Source: Alienimonas chondri
GTDB taxonomy: Bacteria; Planctomycetota; Planctomycetia; Planctomycetales; Planctomycetaceae
Assembly (NCBI RefSeq): GCF_013036045.1
Contig: NZ_WTPX01000015.1
Location: 1-55,093, forward strand
Reading direction: 5' to 3'
DNA: 55,093 bases
In this document: positions 48,543-55,093 of the stretch, piece after piece
Position numbering within the stretch: the first letter of the stretch is position 1
How the letters are laid out: every line of letters starts with the position of its first letter
Made by a program: the position numbers and the translations under genes
Notes under the pieces: generated by a model
What the model saw: the letters and a program-made list of their open reading frames with translations, nothing else
Database searches by the model: none
What the model was told of the DNA's origin: nothing

Positions 48543-50123
48543 TCAATCGGCCGTCGACTCCTCCGAGACCTCCACGCCGAGCGATTCCGTCGCGGCACGA
48601 TAGTCGCCCGGGGCAATCCAGGTCAGATCCTTCCAATAACCGGTGTCGTTCGGCTGAGGCGGGCCGGGGTTGGACCGTCCTTCCGTCACGATGCGAGTCA
48701 TGTCCCGAATCATCCGCTCGACGATCTCGGGCCGTTCGGAGGCGAGATTGCGCGTCTCCGTGGGGTCGGCCGCCACGTCGTAGAGTTCCGCGTCGCCGGG
48801 TTTGCGGGGCAAGATCAGTTTCCAGTCGCCGTCGATAATGCCGTATCGCCCGTCGTTGCCGTGAACGACCAGGGGAATGCGGTCGTGGTTCGCGTCCGCA
48901 TCACGCAGCACGGAGGCGAAACTGTGGCTGTCCTCGCCGGCCTCGGGCGGCAGCGAAGCGCCGATGAGGTCGGCGAGGGTCGCCAACAGATCGACCTGCC
49001 CCACCGGGCCGTCCCAACGCCGCCCCGGCTCCGTGATTCCGGCCGGCCAACGCACGAGAAACGGCACCCGATGCCCGCCTTCATACACCGACCGCTTCCC
49101 CTCGCGCAGTCCGCCGCGACTGTCGTGGTCGAACTGTTTGATGCGGCTCTTCCAAGAGTTCTCCGGGCCGTTATCGCTGGTAAAGACGATCAGGGTATTG
49201 TCGTCCAATCCGCGATCTTTCAGGAACGCCAACACGCGGCCAACGTGATGGTCGGTCTCGATCACGAACTCCCCGTAGGCGCCGGCATCGCCCCGGCCGT
49301 GGAACTCCGGCAACGGACAGACCGGGTAATGCGGGGAGGTATACGGGAGGTAGAGAAAGAACGGCGTTACGCCCTCCGGGCCGGACGCGTGCTCGTCGAT
49401 CCAGGCGATCGCCTTGTCGGTGAACCGCGTGAGGCATTGGTTGTCGATGAAGTCCGGAGCGACCTCTAAAACGCCTTTCCCGCGGCCTTCTTCCTTACGG
49501 GTCGCTGAATACGGCGGCTTGATCCGGTAGTCCATATGCCGAGCGTTCGGCTTCTTGCTCGTATAGAGCGTCGGCGGAACGGCGGCATGGCGGCCCTCGA
49601 ACCACGCGAGCACCCCGTAATTCAGCGAGGCCGGCACGCCGTAGTAGTAGTCGAACCCCTTATCGAGCGGCATATCGAGCGTCGGCTGCGACCAGTCACG
49701 GTCGTCCGGCGTGCCGGGGAAGTCCATCCCCAGATGCCACTTCCCGACCATCGCGGTGCGGTAGCCCTGCTCCTTGAGCAGCGAGGCGAACGTCATTCGA
49801 TCGTCAGCGATCAGCCCTTCCCCCTCCGCCCCCATCACATGCCGTTTGAGCGTCGTCCGCCACGCATACCGGCCCGTCAGCAGCCCGTAGCGAGAGGGCG
49901 TGCAAACGGAGTCGGCGCTATGGCCCCGCGTGAAGACGATGCCCTCGTTCGCCAACCGATCGAGATTCGGCGTCGAGAACTTCGCTTCGGGGTTCAACGC
50001 CGCCACGTCGCCGTAGCCTTGGTCGTCGGTGTAAATAACGATGACGTTTGGTTGCTCGCCGGCCGCTGCGACGCCGACGTGAGCGCACAGTAGAACGACC
50101 GCAAAGAGCTGGCGGGGATTCAT
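48543..50123 (-). CDS. secreted arylsulfatase-type sulfatase
   Basis: The 526-residue sulfatase has a signal peptide (about 1-21), metal motif [19 protein letters not shown], formylglycine signature C74-T-P-S-R, MVGKWHLGMDFPG and TSDNGPE. PFFLYLPYTSPHYP and DGDWKLIL are usual for arylsulfatase-A-like planctomycete enzymes. It stands apart from the main island, after the efflux operon, as a single convergent gene. Substrate unknown. Confidence 0.92.
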   Translation of the reverse strand: MNPRQLFAVVLLCAHVGVAAAGEQPNVIVIYTDDQGYGDVAALNPEAKFSTPNLDRLANEGIVFTRGHSADSVCTPSRYGLLTGRYAWRTTLKRHVMGAEGEGLIADDRMTFASLLKEQGYRTAMVGKWHLGMDFPGTPDDRDWSQPTLDMPLDKGFDYYYGVPASLNYGVLAWFEGRHAAVPPTLYTSKKPNARHMDYRIKPPYSATRKEEGRGKGVLEVAPDFIDNQCLTRFTDKAIAWIDEHASGPEGVTPFFLYLPYTSPHYPVCPLPEFHGRGDAGAYGEFVIETDHHVGRVLAFLKDRGLDDNTLIVFTSDNGPENSWKSRIKQFDHDSRGGLREGKRSVYEGGHRVPFLVRWPAGITEPGRRWDGPVGQVDLLATLADLIGASLPPEAGEDSHSFASVLRDADANHDRIPLVVHGNDGRYGIIDGDWKLILPRKPGDAELYDVAADPTETRNLASERPEIVERMIRDMTRIVTEGRSNPGPPQPNDTGYWKDLTWIAPGDYRAATESLGVEVSEESTAD

Positions 50124-50319
50124 CGATCGAGACCTTTCACGTTGTGGACTTGTCCAGCGCCTCGGTGCGTGACGCCGGGCGGCTGGGGCAGGGGCGAAGC
50201 GGATGCCCTTGGACCATCAGTGTTGAAGGACTCCCCTTCAGGCGCCACCGGTTCCGGGGCATCCGGTCAGTCGGCTGACGCCTCTTTCCCTTCTGCCCCC
50301 GCCACCCGCCCTGCCCCAA

Positions 50320-50706
50320 TCATTCACTACCTATACGCCGCCCGATCGCTCTCTCCGCGAGCGAAAGCAGTTCTGCAGCCGCTTCGCAAGAGGAATTGAA
50401 CGAGATCGATATTCGCTCCCCTCCGCGTTCCCCGAGGATATTGTTGCACTTCCAGCAAACGGTCGCTTCAAGGATTGCTTCGCCATTGGAGAAGAAGCGG
50501 AACGCCACCGGCGGGAGGTGACATCGCGCCTGCATCCCCAGTTCGAGACGGCGCCAAGCGGAGGCGATTTCCTGTCCGAGAGCCTGATCACAAGGCTCTT
50601 CAGAAGCCGCACGGACGGCCTCCAGAGTCGACCCGAGTTCCTGCAAGTCAACGACCGTGACTGCATCGACCGGGGGAAGCGACGACGGTTCAATCTTCAA
50701 CAGCAT
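50320..50706 (-). CDS. small hypothetical protein with CxxC motif
   Basis: The 128-residue protein has no signal peptide. Its centre resembles a widespread uncharacterised family with a short hydrophobic core followed by EATVCWKCNNI, and a C-terminal helix. The gene is visibly less GC-rich than its neighbours, which may indicate recent transfer. No function can be assigned. It stands alone between the sulfatase and rpoD. Confidence 0.55.
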   Translation of the reverse strand: MLLKIEPSSLPPVDAVTVVDLQELGSTLEAVRAASEEPCDQALGQEIASAWRRLELGMQARCHLPPVAFRFFSNGEAILEATVCWKCNNILGERGGERISISFNSSCEAAAELLSLAERAIGRRIGSE

Positions 50707-50743
50707 TCCCGATGCACTGGAACAACAGCGAAGGTGTAATTAA

Positions 50744-50785
50744 AACCGCGACCGTCAGGGAGCCGGCTCCCTGACGGTCGCGGTT
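50744..50785. terminator. 42-nt perfect palindrome, rpoD terminator
   Basis: A perfect palindrome (21-bp arms, no loop bases other than the centre) lies 16 nt after the rpoD stop, flanked on the far side by a short A/T-rich stretch (TTAATTACAC on the minus strand). It is a strong candidate terminator for the rpoD transcript. Confidence 0.7.
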
Positions 50786-50801
50786 CTGAATCAAACGGCC
50801 A

Positions 50802-52463
50802 TCACTCCGCGGCGGCGGTCGCGACGACGTCCATGAAGCCCTTGAGCTGCTTGCTTCGGATCGGGTGTTGCAGCTTGCGGACGGCTTTGGCTTCGATCTG
50901 GCGGACGCGTTCGCGGGTCACCTTGAAGATGCGGCCGACCTCTTCGAGGGTGTAGGTGTAGCCGTCGCCCAAGCCGTAGCGGAGCTTGATGATCTCCCGC
51001 TCGCGGTAGGTGAGGGTCTTCAAGACCACGTCGATCTTGTCCTTCAGCATCTCCGTCGTGGCCGCGTTGACGGGGCTGTCGGAGCTTTCGTCCTCGATAA
51101 AGTCGCCGAAGTAGCTGTCCTCGGACTCGCCGACCGGGCGGTCCAGGGAGATCGGGTGACGGGAGATCTTCATGACCCGCTTCGTCTCTTCCAGCGTGAT
51201 GCCGGCGGCTTCGGAGGTCTCCTCCATGGTCGGCTCGCGGCCGAATTCCTGCAGCAGCGCCTTCGCCACTTTGCGGAGCTTCGACATCGTTTCGATCATG
51301 TGCACCGGGATGCGGATCGTGCGGGCCTGGTCCGCGATCGCCCGGGTGATCGCCTGGCGAATCCACCAGGTGGCGTACGTGCTGAACTTATAACCGCGGC
51401 GATATTCGTACTTATCGACCGCCCGCATCAGGCCGGTGTTGCCCTCTTGAATGAGGTCGAGGAAGGACAGCCCGCGGTTGCGGTACTTCTTGGCGATCGA
51501 AACGACCAGGCGGAGGTTGCCGCCGGACAGTTCCCGCATCGCCTGCTCGTAGGCGCCGAAGCGATAGCGGATCAGGCGACACTTCTTCTTGATCCCCTCG
51601 GGGGTCTCGAGCGTCATGTTTTGCAGGTCTTCCAACTCCCGCTGGAGGTTCGCCCGTTCCTCGGCGGCGCTCTTGAGGTTCTTGAGCTTGCCCATCTGGC
51701 GAACGATCGCCTGCATCCGCTCGTCGATCTGCTCCAGCCGCTTCATGATCGGGATGATCTTCTGCGTGCGGAGGCTCAATTCCTCCACCAGCACCGTCAT
51801 CTTCCGCTTGCGGCAGTCCCAGGCGTGCTTCGCCTCCCGCTTCTTCTTCTCGGAGGACTTGGGGTCCATGATCGTCGCGAAGTCGGCGTCGTTGGCGCCT
51901 TCGAACGATTCCAGCGTCTTCAGGTTGTGCGGCATCCGGCCCTGAATCTGGGTTTTCTCCAGACCCTCGGTGACGGACACCTTAATCGTGCGGTCGAAGG
52001 GCAGGTTGCCCTCGTTGACTTTCGTCAACATGGCGATGCATTCCCGCATCGCGTATTCGCTGCTGACGAACTCCCGACGGAACCGCTTGCGGGTGATCTC
52101 GATCGTCTTGGCGAGGTAGATCTCCTCCTCGCGGGTCAGCAGGGGAATCTCGCCCATCTGGGTGAGATACATGCGGATCGGGTCGTCGATCTTCTTGCCG
52201 CTGTCGTCGCCGATCAATTCCTTCGGCTTGCGATGGGCTTTGCGGGCCCGCTCCGGCGTGGGGAGGCCGACCTCGAACTCGTGCTTAATGTCGATCCCGT
52301 GGGCGTCCAACGCCTCCAACAGGTGATCGAGCTTCTCCGGGTTCGGCGCTTCGTCCGGGAGATAGTCGTTCACTTGGCGATACAGCACCCACCCCTGCCC
52401 GCTGCCGCCCTGCTCCGCGGCAAGTTCCACAAGGGCGTTGATGTCTTCTTTGAGGCGATGCAT
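50802..52463 (-). CDS. rpoD: RNA polymerase primary sigma factor
   Basis: The 553-residue sigma-70 directs RNA polymerase to housekeeping promoters. Region 1.1 is present ([20 protein letters not shown]...), and region 1.2 reads [23 protein letters not shown] non-conserved insert with Lys/Arg/Glu-rich helices lies before region 2. Region 2 is [38 protein letters not shown] and [14 protein letters not shown]. Region 3 follows, and region 4.2 is [29 protein letters not shown]. It lies downstream of dnaG on the same strand, the usual macromolecular-synthesis arrangement. Confidence 0.96.
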   Translation of the reverse strand: MHRLKEDINALVELAAEQGGSGQGWVLYRQVNDYLPDEAPNPEKLDHLLEALDAHGIDIKHEFEVGLPTPERARKAHRKPKELIGDDSGKKIDDPIRMYLTQMGEIPLLTREEEIYLAKTIEITRKRFRREFVSSEYAMRECIAMLTKVNEGNLPFDRTIKVSVTEGLEKTQIQGRMPHNLKTLESFEGANDADFATIMDPKSSEKKKREAKHAWDCRKRKMTVLVEELSLRTQKIIPIMKRLEQIDERMQAIVRQMGKLKNLKSAAEERANLQRELEDLQNMTLETPEGIKKKCRLIRYRFGAYEQAMRELSGGNLRLVVSIAKKYRNRGLSFLDLIQEGNTGLMRAVDKYEYRRGYKFSTYATWWIRQAITRAIADQARTIRIPVHMIETMSKLRKVAKALLQEFGREPTMEETSEAAGITLEETKRVMKISRHPISLDRPVGESEDSYFGDFIEDESSDSPVNAATTEMLKDKIDVVLKTLTYREREIIKLRYGLGDGYTYTLEEVGRIFKVTRERVRQIEAKAVRKLQHPIRSKQLKGFMDVVATAAAE

Positions 52464-52612
52464 GAGGATTCTCCGGGGTCGGGGTTCAATGGAACCCGCC
52501 GACGGGACGGCGGATTCGAGGCAGCGGGAGGCGGAAAGGACGAGGGGCGAAAACGGGAGCCGACACGGCGTCGGCGGTTCTGGTCGGGCGATGGTGTGAG
52601 CGAAAACGTCGT

Positions 52613-52672
52613 GGTTCGGGGGACGCTGGCTCGGGGGACGCTGGTTCGGGAAACGTTGGGTCGGGGGCGCTT
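52613..52672. repeat. four 15-bp tandem imperfect repeats upstream of rpoD
   Basis: Four direct copies of a 15-bp unit (minus-strand form near AGCGTCCCCCGAACC) fill 52613-52672. The last overlaps the dnaG stop codon at 52671. The first two differ at one base; the third and fourth are more degenerate. They lie between dnaG and rpoD, 150 nt before the rpoD start, so they may affect rpoD expression or be a simple minisatellite. Confidence 0.7.
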
Positions 52673-54764
52673 AACCGGGTCTGGCGTGGCGAGCGGCGTG
52701 CAGGTCTGCCTGACGGCGGAGCAGGGCGCGGGTGGCCTCGTCCAGGCCGCCGGGGGAGACCGGGGCGTGGGCGAGATCGGCGCGACTGCTGCGAGCCTGA
52801 TGCGAACGGCGACGCCGGGTGATGGCCGACAGCGCCAGAGAGAGCAGCGGCGGGACGCCGGCGCTCCGATGATCGGGGTTCCCCTCCTGGGAGCCGTTTC
52901 CATGACGAGTCTGCCCGGGGGCCGTCGTGGCCGCGCCCGCTGCAAGTCCGTCGGCAGAGAAAGCTGCACGTCGCGTACCGTTCTCCGCGAATCCGCCGGC
53001 GATCGAGCCGTCGAGCCGGCCGCCCAGTTCCTGAGAGTCGGCCTCGGCCATCAGCTTCACGGCGAAGCGTTTGAGCGGCGAATCACCCTGCGGAGCCGCG
53101 CCGTCCAGCACCGCGGGGAGAGTCACGGCGCCGTCCAGTTCCTCCGCATCCTCGCAGAGTTCGAACAACCGCCGCAGGCCCGCATGCCGCAGATCGGCCG
53201 AGCCGACGACCGCATGCGCCGCGGGGAACAGTTCCGGCCGGGTCAGCAGAATCTTCAACAATTCCGCCTCCGCCAACTCGTCGCCGGCGGGCTTGGGGAT
53301 CGGCGGTTCTTCTCGTCGGACAGGCCCCTCATCCGAGGAAAACTGGGCCGGCGGCTCGAATTGGCGGGGGGCCGGCCGATGGCCGTTCAGGTCGGCCCGC
53401 AGGCGACGTTCGGGGACGCCGAAGCGTTCGCTGGTCCGCATCAACACGAGATCGCCGCGGCGGGTTCCGACGAGGCCGGGATCGGTGCGGAGAAGGTCCA
53501 GCATCTCCTTCGTCGCGGCGTCGCCGGCCTGCAGCGCATCCCCGCCGTGGCGGGCGGTGAGGCGGGAGAGTTTGAAGTCGAGAGCCTCCGGCGCCGTCGC
53601 AACGAGTTCCCCGAACGCTTCCGGCTGCTCGGACACGAAATCCGCCGGATCGGTTCCCGGGGGGAGCGTCAGCACACGCAGATCGACGCTTTCGGCGAGC
53701 AATTTTTGCAACGCCTTCTCCGCCGCGTCCTGCCCGGCCCGGTCGCCGTCGAGGACCAGCACGATCCGATTGGTGAAGCGCCGCAGCACGCCGACGTGTT
53801 CCTTGGTAAGGGCGGTGCCCAAAGTGGCGACGACGTTCTGATAGCTGGCGTGATGCAGAGCGAGGGTATCCGTGTAACCCTCGACGACGAGCGCGGTGTC
53901 GCAGGTCGGCTTGCGAATCGCCTCACGGGCCACGTCGAGGCCGTAAAGCACCTTCGACTTGTGGAACAGGACACTCTCGCTGCTGTTGATGTATTTCGCC
54001 CCGAACCCCTTATCTTGGGAAAACCGGGGGGAATCGGAGGGCAATTGTCGCCCGCCGAAGGCGATCGTGCGGCCGCGTTCGTCGCGGATCGGGAAGATCA
54101 CGCGATCCGGGAAGAGGGCGTGGTCCCGCAGGCCGCTGCCGTCCTTCTTCACCCCGGCGACGCCGCTGGCGAGCAGTTCCTCCCGATCGAACAGCCCCTT
54201 CGCCCGGTTCACCAACCAGGACCAATCGTCCGGGTGGTAGCCGAGGCCGTACGTCTTCGCGAGGTCCGCGTGAATGCCGCGGGCGGCGAGGTACTCGCGG
54301 GCCGCCTTCGCTTCAGACGAGCGTGTGAGGAACGTGTGGCATTGCAGGTCGGCCCACTTCAACACCTCCAGCAGGCGTCCGCGGTCCGGACCGTCCTTGC
54401 TCGGGCGGGGTCCGGTCCGCTCCGGCATCTCCAACCCGGCCCGTTGGGCGAGGTGCTTGAGGGCGGAGAAGAAGTCCAGCCCGTCGTACTTCATCACGAA
54501 GGAGAAGACGTCGCCGCCGGTATCGCACGACCAGCAGCGGAACGTCTGCCGGTCCGGGTAGACCTTCAGCGACGGATTGCGGTCGTCGTGGAAGGGGCAC
54601 AGCCCCGCCAGTTCGGCGCCGCCGCGGAGCGCCTTGAGAGAGATCGACTCGCCGATGACCTGGGCGATGTCGCTGCGAACGCGCACCTGTTCCTTGAAGT
54701 CCTCGGCGCCGGCTTCGTACGCGCCTCCCCGCGACTGTCCGTGGTCGGAAAGACCGTTTGACAT
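52671..54764 (-). CDS. dnaG: DNA primase
   Basis: DnaG makes RNA primers at the replication fork. Of 697 residues, the N-terminal CHC2 zinc finger holds C56, H59, C77 and C80. The catalytic core has FPDRVIFPIRDERGRTIAFGGR, and the TOPRIM acidic motifs are LVVEGYTDTLALH and VLDGDRAGQDAAEKA. The C-terminal half beyond about residue 520 includes the helicase-binding-type region (AEAELLKILLTRPELF) and an Ala/Pro/Gly-rich tail. The start (ATG 54764) precedes a Gly-rich lead before the conserved DIAQVIGESISLK. Confidence 0.95.
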   Translation of the reverse strand: MSNGLSDHGQSRGGAYEAGAEDFKEQVRVRSDIAQVIGESISLKALRGGAELAGLCPFHDDRNPSLKVYPDRQTFRCWSCDTGGDVFSFVMKYDGLDFFSALKHLAQRAGLEMPERTGPRPSKDGPDRGRLLEVLKWADLQCHTFLTRSSEAKAAREYLAARGIHADLAKTYGLGYHPDDWSWLVNRAKGLFDREELLASGVAGVKKDGSGLRDHALFPDRVIFPIRDERGRTIAFGGRQLPSDSPRFSQDKGFGAKYINSSESVLFHKSKVLYGLDVAREAIRKPTCDTALVVEGYTDTLALHHASYQNVVATLGTALTKEHVGVLRRFTNRIVLVLDGDRAGQDAAEKALQKLLAESVDLRVLTLPPGTDPADFVSEQPEAFGELVATAPEALDFKLSRLTARHGGDALQAGDAATKEMLDLLRTDPGLVGTRRGDLVLMRTSERFGVPERRLRADLNGHRPAPRQFEPPAQFSSDEGPVRREEPPIPKPAGDELAEAELLKILLTRPELFPAAHAVVGSADLRHAGLRRLFELCEDAEELDGAVTLPAVLDGAAPQGDSPLKRFAVKLMAEADSQELGGRLDGSIAGGFAENGTRRAAFSADGLAAGAATTAPGQTRHGNGSQEGNPDHRSAGVPPLLSLALSAITRRRRSHQARSSRADLAHAPVSPGGLDEATRALLRRQADLHAARHARPG

Positions 54765-55093
54765 TCAGGCGGCGTGGGAGGGGAACAGGACGCGAGGAAA
54801 GGCGTCCGTCCCATTGTACGAACGTACGCTCGGCCGGGGTTCGTCAACCCCCCGCGAGCGGCCGGGGGGGTGACGGTTGCGGTCCGAAGCGTTCGCCCGC
54901 GGACAGTCCGCCGGTCCACAACCGTAAATCGTACAGCCCGCGGGTCAAGCGTCCCCGGTTCGAAGCGGGACGGGAATTGCCGTCCCAAGTGCTCCGCCGT
55001 CAACACCTTACGCCTCAACGCGGCTTCGCCGACCGGCGCCGGCAACGATGTTGACCCATTCCCCCACGCCCCGCGAATCGATCGCCCCGGATC
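54765..55093. other. upstream region of dnaG, no gene seen
   Basis: This 329-base stretch to the window edge has no coding frame with family features. It should hold the dnaG promoter. I see no rpsU, the usual first gene of the macromolecular-synthesis operon, in the visible part. Confidence 0.45.
54813..54818 (-). promoter_or_regulatory. possible -10 element upstream of dnaG
   Basis: The minus strand reads TACAAT about 50 nt before the dnaG start, overlapping one arm of a GTACG-TT-CGTAC inverted repeat. A TTGACG lies upstream but with 23-nt spacing, too long for a standard sigma-70 promoter, so this is tentative. Confidence 0.25.

Noticed and set aside
50865-54761. 1298-codon open frame antisense to rpoD and dnaG
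   Set aside because: It is the mirror of two clear housekeeping genes in very GC-rich DNA, where long antisense frames arise by chance. Its translation shows no family features.
54952-54972. Possible tRNA T-arm (GGTTCGAA within a GC-rich hairpin)
   Set aside because: No cloverleaf can be built on either strand; only a short hairpin remains.

Overview
The window looks like a chromosomal stretch of a high-GC member of the Planctomycetota (Planctomycetia, Planctomycetaceae-like; genus not determinable from sequence alone). The evidence is a very GC-rich composition, a dense set of secreted sulfatases with Gfo/Idh/MocA and DUF1080 proteins, a mannosylglucosylglycerate-type solute cluster as described in Rhodopirellula baltica, and short dispersed palindromic repeats of the kind common in this phylum.

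Layout. 1-12.8 kb is mostly housekeeping: an ABC-2 permease, a conserved membrane protein, rsfS, argS, a PIN/TRAM protein, a HIT protein, purU, a PQQ-type propeller protein, an AldA-like aldehyde dehydrogenase and a DUF1080 lipoprotein. 12.8-20.8 kb is a minus-strand operon: gpgS, a membrane-anchored guanyl-type RNase, a barstar-glycosyltransferase fusion, a HAD phosphatase, a GT4 enzyme and a GH13_18 phosphorylase. It can plausibly make and phosphorolyse glucosylglycerate-type solutes and also carries an RNase with its inhibitor. 20.8-24.3 kb has an M20-like protein lacking the usual Glu-Glu motif, a phosphodiesterase and a polytopic membrane protein. 24.3-25.8 kb is a decayed junction: a restriction-modification remnant, tRNA-Lys(UUU) and an IS5-type transposase remnant.

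25.8-41.1 kb is a sulfated-glycan island with seven sulfatases (an eighth lies at 48.5-50.1 kb). Two are multidomain fusions (sulfatase-esterase and DUF1080-sulfatase), and a Tat-exported oxidoreductase and a DUF6807 protein accompany them. A block of chimeric pseudogenes sits inside the island. 41.9-48.5 kb is a plus-strand operon with a Cys-rich secreted protein, a heavy-metal-associated domain protein and a MacAB-like ABC efflux system. The right end carries rpoD and dnaG.

The most novel item is the RNase/barstar-glycosyltransferase pair at 16956-19732. A barnase/RNase Sa-like toxin domain with intact catalytic residues is followed, with a 4-nt start/stop overlap, by a protein whose first ~90 residues are barstar-like and whose remainder is a GT4 glycosyltransferase. 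It is embedded in a compatible-solute operon.
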